Assembly (NCBI RefSeq): GCF_018691265.1
Contig: NW_024881278.1
Coordinates: 2,866,001-2,930,000, forward strand
Source of the DNA: Tyto alba
Lineage: Eukaryota; Chordata; Aves; Strigiformes; Tytonidae
Direction: 5' to 3'
DNA length: 64,000 bases
In this document: in pieces, positions 35,996 through 50,600 of the stretch
Numbering within the stretch: position 1 is the stretch's first letter
Layout: each line of letters starts with the position of its first letter
Made by a program: the position numbers and the translations under genes
Notes under the pieces: model-generated
What the model was told of the DNA's origin: nothing
The model's input: the letters and a program-made list of their open reading frames with translations, nothing else
Database searches by the model: none

Positions 35996-37794
35996 GTTGT
36001 TCTAAACCTGATTTAGGAAATCAGGTTTGTGGTTCAAGAGCATGTCAGACCACACCTCCACCAGTCACCTGCGTGCAGGTGGATTGCTGCTGATAAACAC
36101 AAAGACTGAGAAGACGACCTTGGGCTTAAAGCACAGAGATAACCGAGACCTACGGTAACAACACAGCCTGGATGTCACAGCACCCACAGGGTTTGCAAAA
36201 GGGAAACTTTCATCATGTTCCTGCTGCACAGACAAAAGAAAGAACAGATCTGAGCAACACCACCATCCACAACCCAGAGCGAGCCATAAATTCAAAGCTT
36301 TTTCCCCGAGTAACTGCATTTCTGAGAGGACCCAAAAGACAAATTTTAAAGTAACTAAGCTCTGAGTACACAGCTACAAAGAGCCCAGGAACCGAAGAAG
36401 CCCGTAATTGCAGTGAGAACGATGCAGCCATGCACGTTTGAGAGAGACCACTTGTATTTGTTCGGCCCCTCTAGGCTCTAACACCTTTAATCAGCCCAGC
36501 CCTATATTTCTTCCTGTTGCACAATCACTGCTTTAAAAGGAGGATGCTCCCACACTATCAGGGAGGTGATGGAAAAAGGCATTTCAAGAAACATGAACTA
36601 TTCTAAAGGAAAAATCAAGTGTTCTTAGCTACAGAGACAAGCATTTCATCTACCCAAGCCCCCCCTAAATGTATGGCGTTCATTTGTAAGGGTGCATGCA
36701 GGTATGTTACTCACGTAAACGGGGTTATATATCGTTCAACCTTATAATTACAACAACAGTATGCGACGATACTAACTCCATGTGTTGCCCTCTGGCTTCT
36801 CATGCTTGAGTTAAATGGACTAGCAGAGGACAGATTCAAGCAGAAGGGAAGCTTCGACAGCCCAAGCCGTTAGCAGCAGCCGTTTGGGGGGTACTTGCTC
36901 AAGGCCATCCGCAGTTTTCAGAGATACAAGCAGTGCGTTTGCCAGTGTGCAAAAGCAAGCATAAGGTCCTTTTCCTAACCAGAATGAAATTTTAAAAAGT
37001 AACTGAACTGATTTTATAAACTCAACAAGTGTCTGTTGCTGCATAATCATCTAAACCTCTCTTGTAGCTAGCTAGCTGTTGCAACCAAGACCAGGTAGTT
37101 TAAAACTGAGGTCTAGAATATATGCTTGTACAATTTTTTATCATTATTCACTGAAATAAGAACTTAAAGAAACCATCCAGAAAATCTACGCTAAGACTTT
37201 AATAGAAACTATCCCATTATTCTAATAGTCTTAATTTTCTGATAAATACTTAATTAAAACGTCCTTATACCTCTTTCGAGTCCATCAAAAAGGTTCTTTT
37301 TACTCCTTTCCTGACCCAGTATGAGTCCATGCAAAAGGCAACAGTAAACACGCTGCCTTAGGCTTTTCTTCCTCCAAACCCTGCTTGGTTTTGCTGTTAC
37401 CAGGACAGACCTCTTTGCAGACCCTGGCGATCGGAAAGCATTAGCAACCTTATTGCAAAGCACTGCGAGAAACATCATGCAAACAGGCTGGAAGAAAAAA
37501 AGAGAAAATGTCTTCTAGCAGGCATGCAGAATCTTCTTCGTTTGTAGCAAAGGCAGAAGTTATTTATAGCAGAAAGATGCTGTTCAGTTCACGGTGTCTT
37601 GCTGTCCACTGCCGAGTGGCTAACTCCCATAAGGACCAGTATTACACTGCCAACTCTAATGCTTGTGGATGTGAACCTTCTTCTTAACCTAAATGAGGAT
37701 ATCCACAGTCGTAAGTGTGTGTCAGTGACATTTTTCAAAATTACTTCACATAAAATGTCTGTGGTCACACTGATTTTAAGAGAATGATGACAGA

Positions 37795-38756
37795 AAAGTG
37801 CTTATAATTTTATTTTAAACATTAAAAAAAAAAAAAATAAGCACAGAATAAAAAGTTACATTTCCTTAGCTCCTTAGCACATAAGTTACAAAAGCAGGAT
37901 GAAAGAGCACCGTGCAATTAAAAATTACCTCTATCTTAAAGTAACAAATAACTTGGGCATCGCTAATACATGAAAACCAGCATGTTGCCCTTGCACACAA
38001 ACAAGGCCCCATTTTGAAACATGACTGCCTGAAGACGCGTATGCACGGTTATGGACGAGCTTTTCCCAGCAGCCATGCCTGCAAACCCCGGTGACTGCAT
38101 ATGTAAAAACCAATCCTCATTTTTCCAAAGCCTGAATGCATGAACACTTGTATCCACAACGCGGGTTAGAAGTAAATGTTCGTAGCAAAATTGCACAAGC
38201 AGGAATTATAGTGATTTTGAAACCCGACTGAAAAGGCAGGACTTAAATTAGGAGGAACACTAAATCCTGGTTAAAGATTTATTTGAAACAACCCCAATTC
38301 AGCTTACTGTTGGGAAGATCACATGAATAAGCCATGAACTTCCTAATACTGAGAAAGGATTGATTTTTACTATAATAAACTATGCGTTCAGAAACAAATC
38401 ACTGAATAACTGCAGCTGCTAACAGATCACAAAAGTGGTTTTAACTTTTGCTGTCATCAGCTGATAAGACTTTTTAATAGTACTAAAACATACACAGATC
38501 TAAAATTTTGCTTTGTAAATATGATATTTTTCTTGCTGTAAAAACCACACCATTTTGTAGAATATTAATGTCTAATTCCTAAAGACTTAAAATCATCTTC
38601 ATTACAGTTCCAAATGACTAAGACAGTTAACTAAGCTTTCTTAAACAGTTTTATCTAATTTTGACTTTGAATTCTTATTATTTTTCATTGGTTTGAATTG
38701 CTCCCTACTTTTTGCACATGCTTTCTGAATACAGACGTGGCTGTCCGCCCATGCCA
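37795..38756 (-). other. SLX4IP: SLX4IP 3' untranslated region (extent inferred)
   Basis: AT-rich sequence downstream of the minus-strand stop. Two candidate AATAAA hexamers lie at 38283-38278 and 37814-37809; the farther one is taken as the end here. Without transcript data the true end is uncertain. Confidence 0.5.
37809..37814 (-). terminator. Candidate SLX4IP polyadenylation signal AATAAA
   Basis: TTTATT on the plus strand reads AATAAA on the minus strand, about 945 bases after the SLX4IP stop. A second candidate lies at 38278-38283, about 475 bases after the stop. Confidence 0.4.
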
Positions 38757-39594
38757 TCAACGTGGTGTTTCGCACTTCATGGACTTCTTAAGCCTTCGCA
38801 GTTTTAACTTCCGGAGACCACTTTCAGCTTCTTTTTTTCTTTTCTGGATAAGCTCCTCTGAAGACCCAGGCTGCAGTTCTAAGCGTGAGGATGGCATCAC
38901 AGGCAATTCTTCAGTGGTTGTGCTCGGCTCATTCTGGCCTGCCTCCACTGTATTGTTCCTCACAGAAAGAGGCTGGGAGAGGTTTTTTCTCAAAGTTAGT
39001 GACTTCTCACCAGACGCAGTCTTTGGCACATCTTCGTTGCAAAACATCCTGGAATTAAGCGGGGTCTTCTCCTCCAGGAATGGACCTAAACGATCATCAT
39101 CAAACTTACTTATTTCTGTATTGCTAGGAATCAAAGGAGTCCCTTCAGAGAATGCTTTTTTGAAACGCTCTAACTTTTCCTCTGAGCCACAGCTCTTTTG
39201 TTGAGCCTCTGTTTTGGTCACTTTTTGACTTTGTTTTGGACCTAGCAGTGCTGACTCAGAGCTACAAGGAAGGTTCTCGCTTAGAAGCCTCAAATTCAAC
39301 CACTCCACAGAGTGAGGTTTTTTCTGGCTGCTAACATCATCTGTCTGTCTCTGATTAACATAATTTTCCAGCTCTGAAACAGGAAACTCCAAGTTGCTCT
39401 CAGCTGTATTTATGCAGTCCTTTAGCAGTCCCCTACTCCTACATTTCACTTCAGATTGAGGACTGAGAGAAGTCTGACAGTCATTCTTTCTGTTCCCTCT
39501 CTGCGAGTCCACTGAGCCAAGATACACTTTCCTGGATTCCTTGCTGATTTGAGGCTTGCTTGTGCTACTTTTCCTTGGGTTTGTCCTTTTCACA
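38757..39594 (-). CDS. SLX4IP: SLX4IP last coding exon (838 bp)
   Basis: Acceptor is TTTTTTTGCAG on the minus strand. It encodes VKRTNPRKSSTSKPQ, then about 260 low-complexity residues including SQKKPHSVEWL (human GQQKPHPGERL) and ESALLGPKQSQKVTKT (human ESASPCPKQSPRVAKT), and ends KSMKCETPR followed by TGA at 38759-38757. Divergence from human is high, as expected for this disordered C-terminal half. Confidence 0.93.
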
Positions 39595-42500
39595 CTGCAA
39601 AAAAAAAGGAAATTTTTTAAATTAAAAAAAAAAAAAAGAAAAAGAACCTTCACTGCCTCAATCTGCCCGTCTTACAAACTCTGAAACACCATTAGGGCAA
39701 CCCTCTTTCTGAATGTGGGAAAGAAAACCTGTGTATCATCTTGACAAGCAGCGTTTCTCTAGTTTGGATAATATCAAATGTTATCCATCTGATTTTCCAC
39801 TGCACTAGGGGAACCCTATTTATTAATGACTAAGCCATGAAGGAGTTCACATTCTATTCCAAGAGGCAGAACTGGATTCATTACAGATGTTAAAGGTCAA
39901 CACAGCATAAGTATGTTGAATTCCCTCCCAGGCTGGCTAGATAAAATAGTATTTCATAAGTGCCTAAATGATTTCAAACCATTCCCATATATTCACATGC
40001 GTAACGTATATCTAAAGAGTAGAGGGGGGCAGGCAGAGAGAGGCGGCATGTGCGTCTCTGTGTGAGAGTTTCTAATCTCTATTTTAGAATGTTCCCCTGG
40101 AATTTTTCCCAGGACATTTCAAAGCATCACTTTAAAGTTAACCACTACTCATCTGGTATCAAGCCCGTTCATCTGGGAAGGACTTGGGTAATGCAAGTAG
40201 ATGATATTCTAAAAGGAATTATACAGGAAAATGGGATCACAAGGAACCTGACGGAGTGTCAGTACATAAACACTCCTCAGCAGCCTGTTACCTACAAATC
40301 TACATTTCACATAGGTTAGAAGATGAACTTTACGCACAAGTGCCGAAGCTGCCTACGCAAGATTTTGAGTCTAAAGATCATACTGCAGAACATCCCCTGC
40401 CAAGACCGCTTTCTGCTGCTCTGCTGATGCTGAGCAGTTCCCAGGCCTTCAGAAAGAGGTCTCTTCCAAAACAGGTAGAGCTGGCATACCTTCCAATCTA
40501 ATCTTATTTCTAAAGACAACAGCAACGAATAAAACATGGGCAAAAATACAAGGTGTCAGGGTTGACAGCAAATCCCTGATTCCACGTTGATTTGGGGTTA
40601 CTGTCAGCTTACACAAGTAAGAATGACATCCTGGTACAGCAGCCCACTAGTAAAATGTTCGGCTGACCACCTAACCCTCCCCGTCCACTACACCAGGGAC
40701 ACTCTTTAGTTGTGACTAAAGATCCAGTCTAGTATCGTGGTCCTCTGCAGACGCTCAAAATGAACAAAAAAAATATATCTGCAAAGTGTTTTTCACCAGT
40801 TTCAAACATCACGTATTTATTTTGGCTCAGAGCTTTATTCAAGGAAAAAACACCCTGTTTTGATTCTGCCTAGCGCTATGTGAGATATCTGTGTGGGTTG
40901 TAATAGCTTTTTTTGATGCTGTACAAAACAACAACCATCCTTTTATGTGCTTATCCACACTAGAGTAGTAGTCTCTTTGTAATTTCAAATAATCTTTTGT
41001 AAAGGAGTTTACATTATTTGAAATTTTACTACACAGGCTAGATGCTATTTACTCAAATTTTACCAGATTATAAATTTAACGCCTTGGAAAGAATAGTGAC
41101 ATACATTTCTTTCAAGATGTCTTGCTTTATTTGTTCACTCCGACTAATCTTACGCTTCTTGTTCTCAGCAGTTTCAGTAAAATATTCAGACGTCCCACTG
41201 GAAAGTTCTTCTTTCTGCTCCAAAAGAAAAATGCAGGTTTAAAACACAACACATCAAGCTATGATTATTCAACTTAAAACTCCGGTTCTAATACTGAGAC
41301 TTACAGATGTTCTTTATTATTTTGATCTGAGCAGTCTAAGAGAAACAGAATTATTTTTAATCTTTTAATATTTGGAAGTCTAGTCAGTACCCTCCCCTTT
41401 CAGACTCCCAACAAACATATTTCATATGCTAAAATATACCGCAAACAAACAAGACTGTAATGTAAAGGATGTAGCTTTCCAAACCGTCTGAGGAAACCGT
41501 TGGCAAATATTTGACATCTTTGTGGCTCAAACTGTGACAAATGCCAGGAATCTCTCTTGCAGACAGGAGCATGTTTGTCAGTTTTTTTTCCTGAAGAGAC
41601 TGACTGGCGCAGTGGTCTATACACTTACTCTCAGAAGAATTCCCATAATTTTCCGTACTTACAAGAAAATATACAGAGTGTTATTTGCTCATTTAAGAAG
41701 GCAAGGGTTAAAACTTTTAATACTAACATTGAAACACTCACAGCTTGTAGTGGTTGGCTACTACAGGACAACAGGGGAATTCTTCCTGGTCTCAGCTAAC
41801 AGCAGCACCATGGTTTTATATAATACGAGATCAGGGTGAGAGGGAGGGAAGGAAAATGCTCTTTTTCTTCAAGCTGCGAGCACTTCCTTTCACAATGAAA
41901 CAATCTCAGTGAGAGAAGGGCCATTTGCCGACTTCACTATTAACTACCCCATACTTCAACAAAGTATTATCTCTGAGGCTATGGAGAGGAGGAGGAGAGG
42001 ACAAAACGTGGCAAAGTCAAGAAGAGAAGAGGCTTTGTGCATCCCCTTTTCTTTGATAGCATTTTTCTTCCTCGGCCTGTCTGATGCAGCTTCTGACTGG
42101 GGCTCACCAACTGGAGGGAGTGCCTATTTATACCATTTCTTGCTCCGCACTGTGAAGCCAGCACGCTGGAGCCAGGCGGGATGAAAGAACCAAAGAAAGT
42201 AGAGCAAGACTGGGGGGGGGCAAGGCCAAAGCGTGTACATGACCGCTGCCTGGAACACCCCTCAGGAACCCGTCACTTACAGGGGATTAAGCCCTGCCCG
42301 TTTTTATTTTTATTTCTGTCTTAACAGAGGGGGGGGTGTAAACCTCACCGCTCTTTCCAGCAAAATAAGCCAGTGCAAACAACTTCCTGTTTTGTAAGCA
42401 GAAAGAGGGTAGTCAGGCAAAGAAATAAAGCCATTTTGACAGTTTAAAAAAACTACAGCTGTTTTGAGCCTTCCTTTCAAAGGCAAATTACACAAACATT

Positions 42501-44660
42501 TTTGCGTGTATTGACAGATGCGTGAAGTTCTGTCCACTAATGCTGCAACACGTGTGTTTACAGCAGGCAGAAAACACACGGGACATACATGCAATGGGAT
42601 TTCAACCTCAGAAATCAAGCCTAACTAGTTTAATCTGAGAGATTAATCGCTGCTTCTATTTTTGTTAGAGGGACGGACTCCCCTAATTTGACTAAATGAA
42701 TTTTCATATCCTGACAACTCTTAAAGAAGGGAATATTAGTAAGCTACTCAAGAGCTTTGTTCACTTTTAAGAAGGCACAGACTGGGAAGTCTGTAGAAAC
42801 TCTTCTGATTTCCAGTAACATTCACACAACTCAGACTGAAGGCTCTTGCACAATCACTCTGCCCCAAAGCAGCTGGAGAGCAAACACCCTTCCTTAGCCG
42901 GAGCAGAGGCGCCCAGCAGAAGCATTTGAACTGTCCTTGTTCTGCTTTATGGTAACCGGTAAGGCTAATTCTGTTGAATATTCTTCAGTCCTCAGCTGAG
43001 AACATCAACACAGCAGACTGACAGGATCGCCAGTCCACTCAGTCAATTCCCGTAGATGTAGTAAGCAAGGGGTGGAATGTGGCACTTTCTACAGACTCCA
43101 GGGGAGGACTGGGAACAGTTCCTGTCCCCGCGTACTCACTACTGCAGATAAACAATAAACCTCAGTTCTAACTTGCATCTGATTTTGAACAGTGCATGAT
43201 CGCTGCCCGGAGAGTACCGTCATGCCGGGGTGTGAAGAGCAGACCCTGGAGAGAGGCAAAAATGACAAAGCCACGTCACTGGTGAGTTGAGTCAGACTGG
43301 AGTTAATGGTCCAGAGTTGCAGGACTGACACATTCCCTCACCATGCCTTCGTCAACTTTTTATTTCGTTTTCAAATAACTTATCACATAAAGCAGTGACA
43401 GAAAAGGGTTAAGGCATTAAAAAAATTAAAAATCAAAATGATTTATATGTGAAACACTTCTGAACATGCCCTCTAAATACAGTAGATTTTCCCCTTGGAA
43501 CCACACCCTCTAAGTGCTGTATTTTGAGAGCTGAACAATTAACATAAGGCATATGAGTCAGTCTTTGAAAGACTCTGTGGGAACCAGAGAGCCTTTTGCT
43601 ATTAGGAGTGATGTAAACTCCCTAAGGCTGGAATAAGTCCACAATAGAAGGCAAAGAGAGTCATAAATAACAACAATGGGCACTCCATATACTACTAAGA
43701 CACTCAGCCATTATTGGTGAAACTTCCTTTATTTTCTTTATTAGACTTAATAATTTTAGTTAATTAAAAAAAAATAAAAAAACACTGTCTGTTTTGGGAA
43801 TACTATTTATTTCCTATGGGAACTTCAGGACTTGTTAAAGAAAGAAAAAAAGCTAATCTGCTCTCATCCTGTCTAGTAATCCCAAATTCCTTTTAGGCAG
43901 TGAAATAATTAAAGAAAAATATTCCAGGCATAAAAAGGAGGACAGCAGAAGCAGACATCATATAAACAATGACACCATGACAGAGAAAAACGTCAAAGCA
44001 CCGCCAGACTTGTGACTTGACTCTGAAAGAGCTGCGGGGAGTGGGATTGCTGCTAACAAATTAAAACCACATTTCTTGGCAAATTGTTAAAGACAGACAT
44101 ATTTACATTTGTATAGAGGCTGGGTGGGCACGAAAGATTAAAATGCTTCTTTAGCCCTTGAACTGCCAAGTTCTATTAGAAATATGTGCTCTTAAAATCC
44201 TCGGGTAAGCTCACTCCTTTTTGTCACTAAAACACAGCAAAGAAGGGCCTGCAGAAATGAAGCTTACAAACTCTTACTACCCTACCTGCTCATAAGACTG
44301 GCCTCTCAAAACATGATTTTAAGATCCTTAGTACTTATCCGAAGAGATGCCTGGGGAAAAAACTCTCTTGAGAAACATGACTGCTAGGCAAGCAACGTAC
44401 TTGCTCCAAGGCTCATCAAATTGAAAAAGTCATTCTTTTACTATCTCACTCCAAATGAAAAAGAAACCCTCACAAATTTAAAAGAGGTGATTGCCATCTG
44501 CAGCTCTCTCCAGGATGGCTGAGTTCAGCAATACAGCATTAAATACCTGAAAAAGAACTAACTCATGGATGTGCACCTCTGAAGAATCCTTACAACTCGT
44601 TATCCTGAAGGAGCAAAAGGCTTGGCCTTTTCAGCCTGACAATAATACCCATACAAATAT

Positions 44661-44691
<31 letters not shown>

Positions 44692-47600
44692 CTGTCTAGG
44701 GTTTGGGATGCTAGGCTGAAAGAAAAATTTCCAAAGTGAACAACACCACCCCCCTTCCCACCTCGTTTGGTTTCATCCTTTCTAGTTGTCTCTTACTATG
44801 CTCAGGATAAGAGTTGCACATGCTTATGTACCAGTAAAGTAACGCTAAGGATAATTAAATTTTGTGTCTGGTTAACAAAAAAGCCCACACACAACAAAAA
44901 ACATATATTGTTTCTGAACTGCATTTATCAATGTAGCTCAACTTGTTCATCAAAAAAAATACTTAATAGAAAACATCAGTGGGTCCAATAAATCAAATTT
45001 AGCATCAGTGCCATACAGGATGGGACTCTGAATATAATAATGTAGACAAAGCAATGAAATAAAGTATTATCCCAGGCACACACAAGTGAATAAAATTAAA
45101 ATTAGTAAAAGGAATCGGGCAGAAATAGTTATTTAGGGGAGCTTTATGCAAGCTTGCAATTGCATGATTTCCTCTTCATGTCACTCTAAGCAGTATCACG
45201 AGCTCAAGCATCTAAGATAACCTTTAGGTCTCCGAACTCTTGGAACACGATTGGCAGATCAGAGAGGTCATACCGGACTCTCTCCAATCTGATAAACAGA
45301 AAAGGGCTCCTAAAGCAAGTGAGAAGGCTTGTCAGTGAAGGATGAATCAGATACTATCATCTAACTGATAAAAAACTGACAGAGACAGGACTTTGGGTCT
45401 AGTCTTCTGCCCTCTCCCATCCCACAGGAAGGAAAAGCTTCCCACAATTTCACGATGCAAATTTTTCAGCATTTCCAATGTAGCAATGCACCTGTCCTAG
45501 CAGTTCTACTTATGAACACCTACCACATCATAAAAGATTCACAGACATTTTCCAAGTACAGAAATGGCTATTATTCTCAAACTGAAATACAGTTCCTTGA
45601 TTGGACTTGCAGAATATAGCTCTGCATTGCAAAATGGACTGTTCTGCTCTATATGTCGGTAAGTAAAAAACATCAAGGATCATTCCATGCTACACATGGG
45701 AGTACTGATTTTTCATTTGAAATAGGTATTTCTAAGGAATCCTGATGGTTTTAAAAAATACATTTTCAAGACTGAAATTGGAGAAGCAACCAGAGAAAAC
45801 TGCATCTCTCCAGCGAGGAGCAGAACTGTATAACCCATCCGTGGCCTAGCACAGAAAGCAAAATCTAACTGGATCAGCAGACTCTTCATTATCTACTACC
45901 AAAATTCATTGTGAATTGACACCACGGATCTTAACTATTAAGTTTTTGCTTGTCAAGAGTCCCTATGGTCTTTACTATTTAGTCCAAGAGTTGGCCCAGT
46001 CTGTTACAAGCCCCTGAGATACACATTCCACTTTCTCAAAATACAAGGTGTAAACCCAGGTTTCTCACTCGATACATAAGTCCTGGCAATTCCAAACACT
46101 CCAATGGTCCCCAAAGCATCATCAAGTTAGCTTAATGCATATGGCTTCTATAAGGAAAATGCCTTCTCACTTTTGAAGTTTTTTGTCTGGATTTTAATCA
46201 GATTTTACGGATAGCAGGAATCTCACACTATTCTGAATGTAGGAAATTCAGAGTTCTCTAGATTTGCATTTGAGCACTTGCTAGGTAATAGAAAATAGAA
46301 AAAATCCTAATGAGCCGTAAATGGCATAACACAAATAAAATGTGATACGCTTCATAAAAAAATTTAACTTGCAGGGGGGCTTTTTTAAAAACTGACGCAC
46401 GTCTGTAAGAACATACATAACACTTTCTAAAGCCACGGAAGGTGCTCCTATAACAAACCATTTATTTACATACTGCGAAGCACGTGATACATGCTGTGTG
46501 TATTTGCTTGAAGGCAAAAAGCGTTAAAATTAATGTTAAGTAATTGAGCTATTAATCATTCTGATTTTATATACCAATGCTACAAGACTCAGATTCTATC
46601 TTCACTGAAAGTGTCCCCTGATAAGAAATGGAGGAAAAGACAATAGCTTTTCAACCAAAATAACTTCTCTCAATGACACCAAAGAAAACTGTAAAGCATG
46701 TTAATGCTGAATTTTTTTTTTTAAGAAAACTAAGGTCTTAAAATCATTCTTCTTTAGCTATCCTTTCCCATCAATTCTAATGTTCCTACCTCCAGTAGTT
46801 ATTAAAGAGGACATGCATGAAAGATACGTGTTTTATACTTTGAAGAGTTATAAAATAAGAAGATAGCAATTTGATGTGGAGCTCAACCCCCTCCCACAAC
46901 TTACAAACCACAAGATAAGGAATCTACTACTCAGCTGTCACTTGAGTATCTAAAAAAGCAAGGCGCTCCTGTAACCCTGTACTACAGCTTTTAACAGCCT
47001 GACATGAGGATCCTTTATCTGCCTACCAAATCTAAATGGGCATCGGAGTCAACTAGTACAGATGTCTAAACGCCTATCAGTAATTCTGAAGTAAACTCTG
47101 TATTTATCCTCCCAGATACAGCATGGGTTATATGACATAACAGCATACTACTTACAGTACATGATGTATACAAGAGCATGATGCATGTACTTAACACTTC
47201 AATTCTTAAAAAACCCCAAAATCTGGAAAAGAACACGTCAATTTTAAAAAAAACAACTGTTCTCTATATACATTTACAATAGTGTTTAGCAACTGCAGGA
47301 GACTGTGGAAAGAATAACTCATACTCTTGATCCTGCTTGCTATACAGAAGCAAAATATGTAAAATAGACAGAACTGCACAGCCCAGGAGATAATTACTGT
47401 TCGACAATTTAGTCAAAGTTTTAGTTTGGTTTCTAAAACAAACACTACCATACGCCCCACACAAAGCCCCCAAGATTTCTGAGCTCACACTGGGGATCTG
47501 TCCCTCCAAATCGTTTCAAATCATTACAAATTGTTCAAAAATCCTTCCATGAACTTTACCATCATATATTTCAGCTTACTGTTCAGTCAAGTTATGAAAT

Positions 47601-50600
47601 TCCTATTAGTTGTAACAGATTTCTGCTTAAGGCTGAGGAATGGACTGCTCTTTAAAAGAATTTAAAACAAAACAAAATAAAATGTAGTTAAATATTCTTT
47701 GCCCAACAGGAATACAGAGATTCGTTATCAAAAACTGAAGTAATTTAAACCTTTTAAAGTCCTAAAGTCTCAAAAATCTCGCAGATGCACAGCAGCTAAC
47801 TAAAAACTTCAGCTGACTGTAGCTTTAAACATTACCACTGCCAGCCTTCCACCCTGCACCTCTGCTGGAGGTGCCCATCCTCTTGGTCTGCAGAGAGGAA
47901 AGAACATCATTAGGTGCAAAGTCCAGAATCTTAACTCAAATCCGCATTAATCACCAGCATAAAACATGACAGCAAGAGAGTGAGAGGGGAGAGGAAAATG
48001 AGGGAGGTGAAAGGATGATGACAGATTATAATATCTTAAATAACCACACGGTCTTGACAAATGAGATCTTGTGAACAGTGCTAAGCAGCTACATTTAAAT
48101 CAGCTGGAGCACTCATAAGAAGCAACTATCAAAATCAGTAAAAGGTTACACAAGTTGTCCCTACTTTTTAAAGATTGCTTCATACGGAAATCATTTTACG
48201 TGCCTAATCATTTATACTGCATTTCCAGGACCTTTTTGATTTCTGCTATCCTTCATCTATATTTTGCAGAGTGAGAGGTACATAATCTTTTACTGAAGAT
48301 GCATTCAACTTACTTGGTTTAGGACCATTTAAGTAATGCTTCTTATTTCATTCCACATACACTCTAATATTCTGTCTGCTTTTCAGATGCATAATGCTAT
48401 GGAACAGAGATTTTTCAAATCAGTTCCTTGTAGCAATATCTTGGCCTTTTTCCAGAGATCATACAGTTAATTCACTCAGCAGTATGCATAAACACTGTAA
48501 TTGCTCTTTTCAGTAAAAATACTGTGCATTTATCAACAGATGATTTTCATTTACAGTCCTAATGCTTCTCTATCCAGCTCTGTGAGGTTTCTCCGAAATT
48601 CTCCACAGCCTTCTCCGGTCGTGACTAATTGAAATAATTGTGTCAGTTTGCATTTCATCATTTGTCCACTCCTCTGGATTATTAGTATAACAAACAGCAG
48701 ACGGCTATTAGACTTTTGCCATGCAGAAAATAAACCAGTCAGTTTGTAAGCTATAAGAAGAAACTACGACAGGTTCAGACAAATCTCACTGAGGCAATTC
48801 ACAGCGTTAAGGCTCTCGGGTATCCTCCCTCCCCTTTTGCAGGAGGTTCCTACCCCCGCTGCAAAGTTGGCAGAAGGGAGCACACACACACGCCCCAGCT
48901 GCTCCCACCCGCAATGCAATGCACTCGCTTAAAAACCAGGGAAGTTTGGTTTGCATGAATCCACAAGACTGTGATAGGCAGCAAAATGAGATGCAGGCAC
49001 ACAGCCCTTTTGGCAAACTCGGCTCTAGGAGTGGTAATCTCCAAGGAGAAGAGACAGACAGCTGGGACAAAAGGGAATATCGTAAAACTGCCGTAGCTTT
49101 CCTCTTTATAACCAAGGCAGAGACGTTAGTATCATTACTTTGTGATACAGTTTCTCAGAGAGAGCAGTCTTAAGATTCAAGCTAATTTAAAGCTATCCTG
49201 ACATTGAAAGGGAAATCTCACCCTTACCTTACCCAACACGTGGTCCTGCCAAGTCTCTGGATCAACACTGGTGCTCATGCAGCCACGCAGTGAGTCTGAC
49301 TGAAGTGATCCAGAGGAAAGCTAACCATGCAAACAACAAAACCACCTCAAAAACAAAAACCCCCCTTGTTTTCAAAGGGATCAATGAATTAACCCAGCTC
49401 CACACGCGTGCTGACAGACACTGAGGACAAAAATGCATGGCTGAGAGAAGGGAAAAGAAGGCAGGAGGGACTGCATGTGTCAGTATCATCAGTCTTGCAT
49501 CAGCTTGAGCAGAAGATGAAGGATGAGTAGAAAAAAAAAAGTGACAGAAGCTTCAGGTGTCAGTACTGAAAAGCCACCAAAGAGAAAAGCAGTTTTTTAC
49601 CTGTTCCACTATGTGGTACCTGGATAGGGTTCATTAGTCTGCAGTTTCCCCCTCTCTACCTTTTAGATGTAAGTAGTGAACCCTGTTCATACAGTTACCG
49701 GACTACAGTTTAATATTAAGCTGTTTTCCTAATTAATTGTAAGTAATGCTAAATAATTGAGCATTGTTTGAAAACACCTGAAAAGGACATTTTAGGAAAT
49801 TTAGAAAAGGATAATGAAATTGAAATCCACCAACATGACAAGTATTACAACAAATGTAACACTAATATGTGTTTTGCATGCTACTTCCAAGCCAGGGTAA
49901 CTATCAGCTGCTACCTAAAGGACTGGTCCTGCTCTCTTCATCCAAATCCTGGCTGTGTGCTCCTGCAACACTTTTTGTGTCACAATTGGCAACCGTGTGG
50001 GTACAGGATAAGTTGGTTCAGTAAACTGACATGACAGAAAACTAATCCTCCAATAAAAAACAAAGAAACTTCACAAATAAATAATTTTCTGCTGGATTCA
50101 GTCAATGAACTAATTCATTCTCAACTGAAGAATCACTCAGTCCCGTGTAACCAGAAGGGAAAGGAGTATGTGGAACTAGGGGGGATGTGGACTGATCTTT
50201 TCAGTAGCAGCCCACCATTACAGCAGTTTAACTGTGCTGTAATAGATACACACACAGTTCCACGCCAAGATTAGCACTTAGGCAGTGTGAATTGTGCAAC
50301 TGTATTTCACAGCATTTCCTTCTTCCCCTACCCAATCTGATATCACTTAACAATAAAATAGTCTTGAATGTATTTAAGATAACTAAATTCTACATAAAGT
50401 CTTCTACTAATCTTTACAAATTGCTGCTACCAAAAAAGTTTTCATTCTACTTTCCAACAGGCACGCTATTCCAGCAGCATATACGCTAATGTTAAAAATC
50501 TCCTGATAATTATACCTAAGTGTACATGTTTTCATGAAGGAACCAGAAGCCTCTTCCCAGCATAATGTCACTAATACTCTTAGGAGATTTAAGAAAGAGA

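Larger units (their letters stand above)
30746..37790. other. Intergenic region between convergent JAG1 and SLX4IP 3' ends
   Basis: About 7 kb without a recognisable gene. It contains CpG-rich patches (30780-31290, 32690-33310, 33600-33740), a T26 run (35970-35995), a CAAAA-type tract (35560-35610) and several A-runs. Open frames here are short or low in complexity. Confidence 0.75.
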
